Assembly: GCF_934561735.1 (NCBI RefSeq)
Contig: NZ_CAKTGT010000001.1
Coordinates: forward strand, 248,001-312,000
Reading direction: 5' to 3'
Origin: an uncultured Eubacterium sp.
Lineage (GTDB): Bacteria; Bacillota; Clostridia; Oscillospirales; Acutalibacteraceae
DNA length: 64,000 nt
Part shown: positions 1 to 8,471 of the stretch, in pieces
Layout of the letters: each line of letters starts with the position of its first letter
Position numbering within the stretch: position 1 is the stretch's first letter
Program-made: the position numbers and the translations under genes
The notes under the pieces: model-generated
Database searches by the model: none
Seen by the model: only the letters and a program-made list of their open reading frames with translations
What the model was told of the DNA's origin: nothing

Positions 1-362
1 TCTTTGCCGAGCGACAGTATGTGCGTGAGCGGATTGTAGATAATCTGAATAACACACATAAGTAAGAACAACTGGATTATCATCGGGATAAGGCCTGCGA
101 GCGGGTGATAATGCTGTTCCTTGTACAGTTTTAACTGCTCATCGGAAATTTTATCCTTTTCGCCGAAGTATTTTGCTTTGATGTTATTTAATTGCGGCTG
201 AATTCTTATCAGGCTTAATGAATTTTTATGTGTCCATAAGGCTATAGGGAACAGTATAACCTTTGTAATCAGCGTAAACAATATTATTGCCACACCGTAA
301 TTTGACAAAAGATTATAGCAAAATTTCATTATAAACCCAAAAGGCTTGGCTATGTATTCCAT
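1..362 (-). CDS. yidC: Membrane protein insertase YidC/Oxa1, N-terminal part (cut by window edge)
   Basis: This is the N-terminal ~120 residues of a YidC/Oxa1-family insertase, which helps integral membrane proteins enter the bilayer with or without SecYEG. The start ATG at 362 follows an AAGGAGA ribosome site. The protein opens with a membrane segment containing YGVAIILFTLITK, then ALWTHKNSL and a charged loop ending KLYKEQHYHPLAG, then a second hydrophobic segment (LIPMIIQLFLL). This matches the five-TM Gram-positive YidC without the large periplasmic domain. The stop lies beyond position 1. The sulfatase-like gene upstream on the same strand ends 11 bp before this start, so the two may be co-transcribed. 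Confidence 0.93.
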   Translation of the reverse strand, partial: MEYIAKPFGFIMKFCYNLLSNYGVAIILFTLITKVILFPIALWTHKNSLSLIRIQPQLNNIKAKYFGEKDKISDEQLKLYKEQHYHPLAGLIPMIIQLFLLMCVIQIIYNPLTHILSLGK

Positions 363-372
363 TCGCTTCTCC

Positions 373-2100
373 TTAATACCAGGCTTGCTTGGTATCTATT
401 GACTTTTCAAATTTCCAATTGTTTTTGTCTGCGGCGTCGCCGGTTATTTTGTATTTGTCAAATATCAGCTTGCTGTCGCCACTCAATCGTGAGTGATAAT
501 AAATTCTTGTTCTTGTTTGATTTTCGTCAATGTCAAACAAGCTTTCGCCGTAATTGTGGGTTGTCTTGAGATTTGTGTCTTTTACTATTGTAGGAATAAT
601 ATCGGTAAGTGATGCCTGAGTATGCCTTGTTTTTAATTCACCTTTTGAATTTTTCGGCTTAACAAATAAACAGGTTCTTGTGCCCTTGTCCATATATTTG
701 AGCATTGACTCGGTATCGGTGTACGGATAGCCGTGGTCACCTGTGATGACAATCGTTGTGTTGTCGTAAACGCCCAAACGCTTCAGTTCTTTAATATATT
801 CATCAATAATTTTAAAAGAGCCGATTGTTTGCTCAATAGAGGTTGATTCCTCAACTCTTTCAACATTTGAGTTGAGAGTAAACGGCGAGTGACTTCCGTG
901 CAAATATATAAAAGTAAAGTTTTTGTCGCTGTCGTATGTGTCAAGTCCGCTTGCGGTTAAGTTTTTGTATACTGCTGCGTCATCGTCGTGATAGATTTTG
1001 CCGTCGGTTTTAAGGTCGGATAACTTCAAAACCGTTCCGTAAACCGTAAACTTAAACATTGTTGTTGACAAGCTAAAAGGTAAAATTCTACATCCTGAAA
1101 GTTGAAGTAAATAGGATAAAATATTTTTTTTGTTCGGGGTATAACCGTTTACTTTTACAGTATTGTCGGCAATGTCTTTTAAGTATTTTGCGTCCGAGTA
1201 TTCATAGTATCTGTCAACATAAAGGTTAACATTGTAGCCGTTACTTTTCAAATCCTTTAAAAACGGCGAGGTTGTGTATGCTTTTTTAAAGTATTCGTTC
1301 GCACTTGTTTTGCCGTCATATGTTACGCCGGTAATCATTCCCGTAACAGCCGGATATGTCCTTGAAAAAGTCGAAACCGTATTGTCAAAGTATGTAAATC
1401 CGTCGAGCGTTTTGCTGAAATAATCGGGGTATTTTTCAACAACTTCATCGTAAAAGATTTTGTCAAATCTGTCAAAAAGGAAGTAAACAACATTTTCTTT
1501 GTCCGAAACATTGAACATATTTTTTTCTGTCAGTGCATATTCAACTTTTGCACCGTTGGTTTTTGCCGCATTTTTTGCGGTAAAGTCGGTTAAAAGTGTT
1601 GCCGAGTTCATTGCTATAAGTAAAACGCAGAGAAAAACACAAATGTTTTTCCATTGCTTTTTAAGGAATAAACCGAGTAGCAACATAATATAAATTGTTA
1701 TTCCTAAAATAATAAAATACGCATTTTGTGCCTTGTTTAAGTCAATTCTTACATCACCGGATACAAATGTACCTTTTCCGATGGTTAGATTGTATATGTA
1801 GCTTGATGCGAAAATTGAAAGAATAACCGATGTGACGATATTGAGCAGTTGTTTGTTGAATATCATCAAAAATCCGAAAACCGCAGCAAAACACGCAAGA
1901 AAGCCTAACAAAAGCGGCAAAATGAAATCGCCGAGTGCAAAGGAAAATTCCTGTGCGTTGTTTGCAAAAATATCAATCGGATTGACTATAAATATTACAA
2001 AGGAAGCCGCAAAAGATATTAATATAGAAATCAGCAACTTTTCTTTTAAATTATACTTTTCCATTTTAAGAGCGGATTTGCCGTCTTTGTTCTTTTTCAT
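373..2100 (-). CDS. LTA-synthase-like membrane sulfatase-fold enzyme
   Basis: A 575-residue membrane enzyme of the alkaline-phosphatase/sulfatase superfamily, with the LtaS or phosphoglycerol-transferase layout. About five membrane segments occupy residues ~18-171, followed by a large extracytoplasmic catalytic domain. Visible metal and nucleophile motifs are VVYFLFDRFD, STFSRTYPAVTG (candidate Thr/Ser nucleophile), FIYLHGSHSPF and TIVITGDHGYP (DHG metal ligands). The open frame runs 88 codons further upstream, but only the ATG at 2100 has a ribosome site (CAGGAG) and the extension overlaps the divergent gene's promoter region. Transfer of glycerol phosphate or phosphoethanolamine to envelope polymers is inferred; the exact donor and acceptor cannot be read from sequence. 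Confidence 0.8.
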   Translation of the reverse strand: MKKNKDGKSALKMEKYNLKEKLLISILISFAASFVIFIVNPIDIFANNAQEFSFALGDFILPLLLGFLACFAAVFGFLMIFNKQLLNIVTSVILSIFASSYIYNLTIGKGTFVSGDVRIDLNKAQNAYFIILGITIYIMLLLGLFLKKQWKNICVFLCVLLIAMNSATLLTDFTAKNAAKTNGAKVEYALTEKNMFNVSDKENVVYFLFDRFDKIFYDEVVEKYPDYFSKTLDGFTYFDNTVSTFSRTYPAVTGMITGVTYDGKTSANEYFKKAYTTSPFLKDLKSNGYNVNLYVDRYYEYSDAKYLKDIADNTVKVNGYTPNKKNILSYLLQLSGCRILPFSLSTTMFKFTVYGTVLKLSDLKTDGKIYHDDDAAVYKNLTASGLDTYDSDKNFTFIYLHGSHSPFTLNSNVERVEESTSIEQTIGSFKIIDEYIKELKRLGVYDNTTIVITGDHGYPYTDTESMLKYMDKGTRTCLFVKPKNSKGELKTRHTQASLTDIIPTIVKDTNLKTTHNYGESLFDIDENQTRTRIYYHSRLSGDSKLIFDKYKITGDAADKNNWKFEKSIDTKQAWY

Positions 2101-2263
2101 ATAATAACTCCTGAAAATATTATAAAATAATAGTATCATTATAAGTGTTTTTTTGCAAGTGATAAAAGAAAATAGATTGAGTCGTAATTTAAGGTTTATG
2201 TGATTATTGACGAATAATTTTATAAATGATATACTTGTTATAAATCTATATGGGAGAAATGAT

Positions 2264-3712
2264 ATGGAAATAAAAGCAGAAAAAGTACGAAAAATTTTGT
2301 TCTTGATTATTGCAATAGCTGTTCCTACGGCGATTTTTTTAATTCGTGATTTGGATAACGACACTTGGTTTATGCTTAATCACGGACGCTATATACTCAA
2401 AAACGGTCTTTATCCCGAATTTGAACCGTTTACTGTTCATGAGGGTCTGCACTTTACATTTCAAAAATGGCTGTGCTGTATTTTATTTTGGGTAATTTAT
2501 AAATATTGCGGTAAGCTTGCACTCAAAGTGTTTTGCCTGATTGTATATTTGGCTTTTGATATTGTTATGTACAAACTTCTTGAGTATATAAGACCGAAAG
2601 CAAGCACTCAGCATATGTTTACATTAGCCGTTATGAATGTTTTTATGGGCCAGTTTATGTTTACCCGTCCGCAACTTTTTACATATCTTTTTTTGGCTGT
2701 CGAAATTTTGGTGCTTGAAAAATATGTAAAAGAGCATAATGTAAAACTGCTGGCGGTTATTCCTTTGCTTTCATTCCTCGAAATCCAAATTCATTCTACA
2801 ATTTGGCCGATACTTCTTATATATATGTTGCCTTATATGTTTGATTTTTCATTTTCGGCAAAAGTTTGTAAAAAGGTAAAGGTCCTCAATCAAACAGAAT
2901 ATAAAAAATTGCCGATATGGATTGCGTTTTTTGTCAGTATGCTTGTGGCACTTATCAATCCTTACGGCTTTGAATCTATAGTATATCTTGTAAAATCTCT
3001 GAATATTAAAGAACTTGCTATACTTATTTATGAGGTAAGATCACCGCAATTCTTTTCGTTAAATGTTCTTTTTATTGTGTTGACAATAGTGTTTTGTCTT
3101 TACGGATTGTACAAGAGCAAAGCTACCGAATTAAGGTATGTCTTTTTTATCGGCGGAACTGTGCTTATGGCAATGATGTCTACCCGTCAGCTTTCGTTTT
3201 TGATAATTCCTGCCGCAATGGTTTTTGAGTATTTTTATGATTTAAAAGAGATTAAACCTTTTACAAAAAATATATTATTAATAATACTGTGTGCACTTAT
3301 GGTTGTACCGATTTATGACGCATATGAAAAACAAGTTAATATCCAGCAGTATAAGGTTGATGTGGGAGATTTTCTTGCAGAATATGTTGGTAATCCAAAA
3401 GGAGTAAAAGTGTTCAATTCCAGTGATGAGGGCTCATATCTTGAATTTTTGGGATTTATAGCTTTTAATGATACAAGGGCAGAGGTGTTTTCGGATAAAA
3501 TAAACAACAAGAAAAATTCTCTTAAGGATGTCATTAAATTTGATTGGGAATTGGTTCCTTATACCGAATATATTTATCAATATGATTATAAATATGTTGT
3601 TGTACAAAAAGCTTATAAAAAACAATGTTCCGCTATGAACAAGGATAAAAACCTAAAAAAGATTTATACAAATCGAGTGTACAATGTTTATGAAATAATG
3701 AATACCGATTAA
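2264..3712 (+). CDS. Polytopic membrane protein, GT-C glycosyltransferase-like
   Basis: A 482-residue protein with roughly nine to ten hydrophobic segments. After the first membrane helix comes IRDLDNDTWFMLNHGRYIL, an acidic motif in the first external loop resembling the catalytic Asp position of GT-C polyprenyl-phosphate-sugar transferases. Later loops include FTRPQLFTYLFLAVEIL and EIQIHSTIWP. A ~100-residue mixed soluble tail follows the last helix. The start at 2264 has GGGAGA seven bases upstream; the longer frame from 2207 lacks a ribosome site. I do not recognise a named family with certainty. Its envelope-gene neighbours (sulfatase-fold enzyme, GT87-like protein) make a role in surface glycan assembly plausible. 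Confidence 0.6.
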   Translation: MEIKAEKVRKILFLIIAIAVPTAIFLIRDLDNDTWFMLNHGRYILKNGLYPEFEPFTVHEGLHFTFQKWLCCILFWVIYKYCGKLALKVFCLIVYLAFDIVMYKLLEYIRPKASTQHMFTLAVMNVFMGQFMFTRPQLFTYLFLAVEILVLEKYVKEHNVKLLAVIPLLSFLEIQIHSTIWPILLIYMLPYMFDFSFSAKVCKKVKVLNQTEYKKLPIWIAFFVSMLVALINPYGFESIVYLVKSLNIKELAILIYEVRSPQFFSLNVLFIVLTIVFCLYGLYKSKATELRYVFFIGGTVLMAMMSTRQLSFLIIPAAMVFEYFYDLKEIKPFTKNILLIILCALMVVPIYDAYEKQVNIQQYKVDVGDFLAEYVGNPKGVKVFNSSDEGSYLEFLGFIAFNDTRAEVFSDKINNKKNSLKDVIKFDWELVPYTEYIYQYDYKYVVVQKAYKKQCSAMNKDKNLKKIYTNRVYNVYEIMNTD

Positions 3713-3731
3713 AACAAAACTTATATATAAC

Positions 3732-3776
3732 ATGCACCCCAAAAGTCAAATACTTTTGGGGTGCATATTAATTTGA
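3732..3776. terminator. Bidirectional intrinsic terminator
   Basis: A perfect 15-bp inverted repeat (3732-3746 with 3752-3766, loop of five bases) is followed by a T-rich tract on the plus strand and preceded by A-rich sequence for the minus strand. It lies between the convergent genes ending at 3712 and 3792. Confidence 0.85.
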
Positions 3777-3791
3777 CTTTTTGATATTTTA

Positions 3792-4955
3792 TTATTCAAT
3801 CTTTGAAACAGGCTTTGTGTTGCCTTTGATTTCCGCAATGTTTTGCAGGAGTATAACAAAGAAAATAATGAAAACAGGCCCTGTTATTTTCATTGCACCG
3901 ACTTTTTTGGTGAGTATATTTGCAGAAAATATCAGCGAAAACATTATAATATAAATGTTATCATAAAATTTGTTGTTAAGTGTTTGATTACTTTGTAAAA
4001 ATGCAAAAAATGCAATTAAGAAGAAGCAAACGGTGTACTGACCGCTCCAAAGAGGACACATAACCATAATAAATGCAATCATAAAATATTTTTGCCACAT
4101 ACTTTTTGTAAAAAATACCGTGATTAATGCAATGCATCCGAACAATGCACTCAGTATTATGCCGATTTTTTTGCCCAAATCAAAGAAAATCGCATATGAA
4201 TAAATACTTACCAAACTGTATTTGCCCCACGCTTGGTGAACGGCACTTTGATTGTTAAAGAATGTTATCATTCCGTCAATTCCGCCTGTAAACACAAACG
4301 GAACAAAGAAAAATAATATTCCGTATATAATAAGGCGGATTGCCTCTTTGTATCTTTTTTCGGCAAGATATATAATTCCGAAAATTGCCGGATAAACTTT
4401 TATTCCGGCGGCAACGGCGATAAAAATCAATGCAAGTTCTCTTTTGACTTTGTTTTCTGAATCACGCCAAAGAGCAGCGACGGCGAGCAACATCATAGGG
4501 AGCAATACAATATTGCCCTGTTCTATTATTCCAAAAACAAACGGTGCGGAAAGTGCAAAAAGCACGGTTGCCGTCAGTCGTTTTGTAAAGCTTTCTTTTT
4601 CAAGCATTTTTGAGCAGATATACGAAAATGTTATAAACATCACCGATAAATATATTGCATATACAAAATTATACAGCATATCAATGTTGTCAACTTTTGG
4701 AATAATTAAATACAAAAAATGATAAAAAAGATAAATGAGCGGCGGAAAACAAGCGTGCATTGATGTGCTGTATGTATTTTTTAGGTCAGCCGTAAAATTT
4801 ATATGGGATTTAAAATCCCAAAAAATTTTGGAAATATCCGAATCCATTAATGTATATAACATATTCGGTGTTTTCAAAAACAAAATTGTTGTAATTACAA
4901 GTATGATACCGGCAATAATTTCATAAGTTTTTAAATAATCTGTTTTTCTATTCAT
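3792..4955 (-). CDS. GT87/DUF2029-type membrane mannosyltransferase-like protein
   Basis: A 387-residue polytopic protein of the GT-C superfamily, closest by eye to glycosyltransferase family 87 (DUF2029, PIM-type mannosyltransferases). Signs are the central GIKVYPAIFGIIYLAEKRYK motif, which closely matches the family's IKxYP signature, the preceding GIIEQGNIVLLPMMLLAV, and about ten hydrophobic helices. Two ATGs compete: 4955 is eight bases from AGGA, whereas 4964 overlaps that site, so 4955 was chosen. Such enzymes use polyprenyl-phosphate sugars on the outer membrane face; the substrate here is unknown. The gene converges on the GT-C-like gene across a shared terminator. Confidence 0.72.
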   Translation of the reverse strand: MNRKTDYLKTYEIIAGIILVITTILFLKTPNMLYTLMDSDISKIFWDFKSHINFTADLKNTYSTSMHACFPPLIYLFYHFLYLIIPKVDNIDMLYNFVYAIYLSVMFITFSYICSKMLEKESFTKRLTATVLFALSAPFVFGIIEQGNIVLLPMMLLAVAALWRDSENKVKRELALIFIAVAAGIKVYPAIFGIIYLAEKRYKEAIRLIIYGILFFFVPFVFTGGIDGMITFFNNQSAVHQAWGKYSLVSIYSYAIFFDLGKKIGIILSALFGCIALITVFFTKSMWQKYFMIAFIMVMCPLWSGQYTVCFFLIAFFAFLQSNQTLNNKFYDNIYIIMFSLIFSANILTKKVGAMKITGPVFIIFFVILLQNIAEIKGNTKPVSKIE

Positions 4956-5312
4956 AAAAGTCATCCTATATAATATATTATATTAATAATAACATTTATA
5001 TAATGTTTATGCAAGCAAAAGGATTGTGTGAAGATTGTTGTTATTGGTGTCAGAATATGGCGGAAGTTAAGAATTCCAAACTTATTGTTCATTCACGATA
5101 CGAGGACAATCACAAATGTGACGGCGACTGCCCTGCAAAAGGCAGATTTACAAGCGGCATCGAAATCCGTAAAATTGTCGGTGACAACAAGAACAACAAG
5201 GGCACAAATGATTTGAATTGACAAGCTTCGACTTTATTCGACAAGCCGATAACGAAAACAGGTGCGGATTTTGATTTGTTTTTGTGAATTAATACAATTT
5301 TTGCAAAAAAAG
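4956..5312. other. Intergenic stretch with a doubtful small ORF
   Basis: No convincing gene. A 72-codon frame from 5003 to 5221 (plus) encodes a cysteine-rich peptide (motifs CEDCCYWC and HKCDGDC), but no good ribosome site precedes its first ATGs. A second overlapping frame, with GTG at about 5028, starts MKIVVIGV, like the beginning of a Rossmann-type protein, and stops after ~62 codons. One or both could be remnants. Codon pattern and lack of context leave them unsupported. Confidence 0.3.
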
Positions 5313-5341
5313 TTGACTAAATGTCGAATGTATGATATAGT
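5313..5341 (+). promoter_or_regulatory. Sigma-A promoter of riboswitch RNA
   Basis: TTGACT (5313-5318), a 17-bp spacer and TATAGT (5336-5341) predict transcription starting near 5348, about 20 bases before the riboswitch core. Confidence 0.75.
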
Positions 5342-5364
5342 GTAGACACATCAAGAAAAGTTAT

Positions 5365-5446
5365 TAAATAGCTCGGCATACTGCCAAAAACGGTATGACT
5401 CAAAGCTATGAGTTTAAGGTGATTTTACTATGGTTGTCAGGCCGCA
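5365..5446 (+). ncRNA. Candidate cyclic-di-GMP-I (GEMM) riboswitch
   Basis: The element shows the class I c-di-GMP aptamer layout. P1 is formed by CGGC (5374-5377) and GCCG (5441-5444). A 7-bp stem at 5378-5396 has an A-rich loop. This is followed by GACTCAAAGCTATGAG and TTAAGG, then ATGGTTGTCAGG before the closing P1 strand. In GEMM RNAs the corresponding segments read GACGCAAAGC, CTAAGG and ATGGxxGxCAGG. Departures from consensus (GACT for GACG, GCATAC for GCAAAC) mean it could be a variant or a decayed copy. A terminator hairpin follows at once, as expected of an attenuating riboswitch. Ligand binding is inferred only. Confidence 0.62.
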
Positions 5447-5478
5447 ATAAGTACAAAGGTATAATTGCGGTCTTTTTA
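5442..5478 (+). terminator. Riboswitch expression-platform terminator
   Basis: CCGCAAT with AGTAC pairs with GTAT and ATTGCGG, followed by TCTTTTTATTTT. The first bases of the hairpin overlap the last strand of riboswitch P1, so aptamer folding and terminator formation can compete. Confidence 0.75.
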
Positions 5479-5759
5479 TTTTCTTAAAATTCAGATATTG
5501 TTTGATAAAATTCGATTTTGTTATTAAGCACAATTTGGGTGCTTGTTTCTATAAAAGTTGCCCGCTACAAAATTTCAAATTGTACCGCACCCTCAACCGG
5601 TATGGTTTGCAGTCTTTCTCGGGTGAATAGCTTAAATACTTTTATTGTTCATTACTTTTTACCATTTTTCCCTTTTTGTGCTTTTTATAAATTAAACCGT
5701 GTGCCCCCTCAGGCATGCGGTTTAGTTTTTTTACGGTTAATAAAATACATCGATTGTGA
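5479..5759. other. Gene-free stretch downstream of the riboswitch, with a second terminator
   Basis: No supported gene lies here. A strong intrinsic terminator sits at 5692-5732: AAACCG and TGCC pair with GGCA and CGGTTT, then T7. On the minus strand a ~27-codon open stretch (about 5567-5650, containing RERLQTIPVEGAVQFEIL and then a stop) could be a gene remnant, but I cannot name it. The gene normally expected after the riboswitch terminator appears to be missing or displaced. Confidence 0.45.
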
Positions 5760-5788
5760 TTGAAATATTTTTGTATTATTGCTATAAT
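5760..5788 (+). promoter_or_regulatory. Promoter of the HPt gene
   Basis: TTGAAA (5760-5765), a 17-bp spacer and a perfect TATAAT (5783-5788). It lies downstream of the second terminator, so the HPt gene can be expressed independently of the riboswitch. Confidence 0.7.
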
Positions 5789-5907
5789 ATACAGTAAATG
5801 ATTTTTTGGAAAATATTATTGAAGTTATCCGCAAATTGTGCTTATTTCAACGCAACCGGCGATAATACGGCAACAGATAACATAAAAGAAAACGGAGAAA
5901 TTGACAT

Positions 5908-6258
5908 ATGCAGATAAAAGAGTTTTACGGTGCAATCGGTAGCGATTACCAAAAAGTTTTTGCAAGACTTTGTTCAAATGCAATCATCACAAAGTTTGTA
6001 AAGGCCTTTTTGCAGGATGAGAGCTACAGTAATTTTATTTCGGAATACAAAAAAGGTAATTTGGAGGACGCTTTCAGAGCGGTGCATATGTTCAAAGGCT
6101 TGTGCCTCAATCTCGGATTTGAAAATCTTTCGCAATCAAGTATTGAAATTACCAAGGCTCTCCGTGGCGGAAAAAATGATGTTACTCCGCAAATGATTGA
6201 AAAATTAACAAAGAATTATAACTTTGTTGTTGAAAACATCAAAAATATTGACGATTGA
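5908..6258 (+). CDS. HPt (histidine phosphotransfer) domain protein
   Basis: A 116-residue, probably all-helical protein consisting of a single HPt domain. The signature AVHMFKGLCLNLGF matches the family pattern HxxKGxxxNLG, with His60 as predicted phosphorylation site. HPt proteins shuttle phosphate between receiver domains in multistep phosphorelays and act in the cytoplasm. GGAGA precedes the ATG. It has its own promoter and stands alone; no histidine kinase or response regulator is nearby. The candidate c-di-GMP riboswitch ~460 bp upstream hints at second-messenger signalling, but two terminators lie between them, so the link is weak. Confidence 0.85.
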   Translation: MQIKEFYGAIGSDYQKVFARLCSNAIITKFVKAFLQDESYSNFISEYKKGNLEDAFRAVHMFKGLCLNLGFENLSQSSIEITKALRGGKNDVTPQMIEKLTKNYNFVVENIKNIDD

Positions 6259-6273
6259 TTGTACATTTAAAAA

Positions 6274-6318
6274 AATCCCCGCCTTTTGCATTGTGCTAAG
6301 GTGGGGATTTAATTATAC
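6274..6318. terminator. Bidirectional terminator
   Basis: AAATCCCCGCC pairs with GG-T-GGGGATTT around a ~16-base loop. A-rich and T-rich flanks serve both the HPt gene (ends 6258) and the DivIVA-like gene (ends 6325). Confidence 0.8.
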
Positions 6319-6324
6319 AATTAA

Positions 6325-7149
6325 TTATTCGTTGTTGCTTTGAACTCTTTTGAGCATATCTTGAAGAAGAGCGTTGCTGTTCTGCCCGTCTGCCTGAGCA
6401 ATCGGCTGAACGGCTTCTTCTTTTTCTTCGTATACGGGAGCTTCAGGCTCTTGTTCTGCGATTATCGGTTCTGCCGGAGCAGTTGTCAAAACAGGTTCGG
6501 CAATATCAACCTTTGGCTGAATCGGTTTTTTCTTTGCATTTGTTGAAAACGAGTCAAAAAATTCCCTGTACTCTTCGGCAACAACCTTTGCTTTGTCTGC
6601 GTTTGCGGATTTGATATTTTGAATATCGTCCATAGATTCGGCAATAAGGGTTGCTTTTTTAATCATAGCGTCCGTGTTTGCGGAAACAGCATTGATTTGC
6701 TTTGTGAGATTTGCAAGCAAAGCCTTAACATCCGTGTTGATAAGGTTGTAAGCGTTGATTGCTCGCTGTGCTTCTGCCTTTGCCTCTGCCGAAACGCTCT
6801 CGATTTTTTGCAAAAATTCCTGCGAACCTGCTTTTGCATCGTCGGTTATCTTTGCACCGCTTTCGTACGCCGAATAGAAGACTTGACCGATGCTTGAGAT
6901 GTAGTCGTTGTTTGACTGCTCGCTTTCTTCAAGCTGTTTTCTCAAATCGGCAACAAGGGCTTCAAGCTTTGCCGTTTCGTTTTTAAGTTTTGCGGCTTCG
7001 GTTTGGTACTTGTCCGCCTTGAGTGCGTTGTGCTCGGCAAGGTCAAGTGCTTTTTTTAATATTTCGTTTTCGCTTTCAAGTTTGGCAACATATTCGTTAA
7101 CCGATTTTTTATTATAACCGCCTATAAATGCGGACTTAAATTCTGCCAT
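6325..7149 (-). CDS. DivIVA-domain coiled-coil protein
   Basis: A 274-residue protein whose N-terminus (MAEFKSAFIGGYNKKSVNEY) resembles the DivIVA/GpsB lipid-binding motif, followed by a long coiled coil (~residues 20-90) and further helical sequence to ~215. The tail is low-complexity, Pro/Glu/Ala-rich (AEPIIAEQEPEAPVYEEKEE) and ends in a short helix with LLQDMLKRVQ. DivIVA proteins mark curved or septal membranes and recruit division or envelope machinery; that role is inferred here. AAGGAGAG precedes the ATG. It is monocistronic, with its own terminator. Confidence 0.8.
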   Translation of the reverse strand: MAEFKSAFIGGYNKKSVNEYVAKLESENEILKKALDLAEHNALKADKYQTEAAKLKNETAKLEALVADLRKQLEESEQSNNDYISSIGQVFYSAYESGAKITDDAKAGSQEFLQKIESVSAEAKAEAQRAINAYNLINTDVKALLANLTKQINAVSANTDAMIKKATLIAESMDDIQNIKSANADKAKVVAEEYREFFDSFSTNAKKKPIQPKVDIAEPVLTTAPAEPIIAEQEPEAPVYEEKEEAVQPIAQADGQNSNALLQDMLKRVQSNNE

Positions 7150-7253
7150 TTGTATCTCTCCTTCAACTTGGATTAATATATTATATCACAAAAAGGCAAC
7201 AATTACAATGCGGCAGATAAGGTACAAGCATCGTGCAAAACATCTATATGTAG

Positions 7254-8381
7254 TTAATTTTTAAGAAGTTTGCAATGCTCCCAAACTTCTTCGGCGATTT
7301 CCTTAACCAATCTGAGCTTTGCCCACTGTTCTTCCTCGGTGATTTTGTTGCCTACTTCGCAAGAGGCAAAGCCGCACTGCGGGCTGAGGCAAAGTCTTTC
7401 AAGCGGAACATATTTTGCCGCTTCGTTAATTCTTGCAATAACTTCTTCTTTGTTTTCAAGCTTAGGTGATTTTGTGGTGATTAAGCCCAAAACAACGATT
7501 TTATCCTTCGATACCTTGGCAAGCGGCTCAAATCCGCCCGAACGCTCGTCATCGTATTCAAGGAACAAAGCGTCTACATTTTCCTGTGCAAAAACCCAGT
7601 CTGCAACAGGGTCGTATGCACCGCTTGAAAAATATGTTGAGTGGTAGTTGCCGCGGCAAATGTGAGATGTGATTACCATATCATCAGGCTTGCCCTCAAG
7701 TGCAAGATTGTTGACTTTGAGAAGTCTGTTTTTGTATTCTTCTGCGGTTATGCCGAAAATATCGGTGCCGTCCTCGGTGAGAGCCGAACCCCACGAGCAG
7801 TCGTCAAGCTGAAGATTGCGGCAACCTGCTTCGTAAAATTGAGCGATAACATCACGATAAGCTGCCGCAATGTCCTCAATGAGTTCGTCATCGGTTGCGT
7901 AAAATTTACGAGTAAGTTCAATGTTGCCTGGAACGGTAAACTGCAAATATGTTTGTGCCGGTGCAGGAATTGTGTACTTTGCAACCGTGTTTTCGTCCTC
8001 AAACTGTTTCAAAAACTTGAAGTATTCCACAAACGGGTGAGCCTTTGCCTTGAATTTGCCTACAAGGTAGGTGTCGTCAAGCAACGCAAGTTCGCCGTTA
8101 AACGGAACTCCGCCGCCTGTTGCCTTGTGCTCAACGCCGTCAAATCCCCACATAAAATCAAGGTGCCAAAATGTTCGTCTGAACTCGCCGTCGGTGATTG
8201 CGTGGTAGCCAAGCTCCTTTTGCTTTGCAACAAGGTTTGCGATGGCATTGTTGATGATTGTGTTATATTCGTTTTTGTCGATTTTTCCGTTTTTGTAATT
8301 TTCCTTTGCGTCCTTAACCTCCTGCGGTCTTAAAAAACTGCCCACAAAGTCATATTTAAACGGTGTTTTGATTGTACTCAT
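7254..8381 (-). CDS. MetE-like (YxjG/YxjH type) vitamin B12-independent methyltransferase
   Basis: A 375-residue protein equivalent to the catalytic C-terminal half of cobalamin-independent methionine synthase, the size of B. subtilis YxjG/YxjH. The zinc ligands expected in MetE are all visible: His240 and Cys242 (SHICRGNYHS), Glu275 (FLEYDDERSG) and Cys336 (LSPQCGFASC). The N-terminal folate-binding half of full MetE is absent, so the methyl donor may be another S- or N-methyl compound. The ATG at 8381 follows AAAGGACAG; the 14-codon upstream extension lacks a ribosome site. The gene lies 90 bp downstream of a co-oriented LysR regulator, a plausible controller. Confidence 0.87.
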   Translation of the reverse strand: MSTIKTPFKYDFVGSFLRPQEVKDAKENYKNGKIDKNEYNTIINNAIANLVAKQKELGYHAITDGEFRRTFWHLDFMWGFDGVEHKATGGGVPFNGELALLDDTYLVGKFKAKAHPFVEYFKFLKQFEDENTVAKYTIPAPAQTYLQFTVPGNIELTRKFYATDDELIEDIAAAYRDVIAQFYEAGCRNLQLDDCSWGSALTEDGTDIFGITAEEYKNRLLKVNNLALEGKPDDMVITSHICRGNYHSTYFSSGAYDPVADWVFAQENVDALFLEYDDERSGGFEPLAKVSKDKIVVLGLITTKSPKLENKEEVIARINEAAKYVPLERLCLSPQCGFASCEVGNKITEEEQWAKLRLVKEIAEEVWEHCKLLKN

Positions 8382-8422
8382 AGTAAACTGTCCTTTCGTT
8401 TGTTGATGAGTACAGTTTATCA

Positions 8423-8440
8423 CACAAAAATCGTTTTGTG
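8423..8440. promoter_or_regulatory. Palindrome upstream of the MetE-like gene
   Basis: CACAAAA-N4-TTTTGTG has perfect 7-bp arms and lies between the LysR gene and the methyltransferase start, about 40-60 bp upstream of the ATG. It could be a LysR operator. No strong -35/-10 pair is obvious around it. Confidence 0.4.
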
Positions 8441-8471
8441 AAATACATATAAAATGCAGTTTGCCATAGTT

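Noticed and set aside
2101..2364. N-terminal extension of the sulfatase-fold gene
   Set aside because: No ribosome site; overlaps the divergent gene's start and promoter region; the internal ATG at 2100 has CAGGAG.
5518..5763. 81-codon plus-strand frame after the riboswitch
   Set aside because: It begins at a TTG without a ribosome site and runs through a strong terminator hairpin.
7641..8333. 230-codon plus-strand frame opposite the MetE-like gene
   Set aside because: Antisense shadow of a gene with complete zinc-site motifs; rich in Cys/Phe/Val as typical of such shadows.
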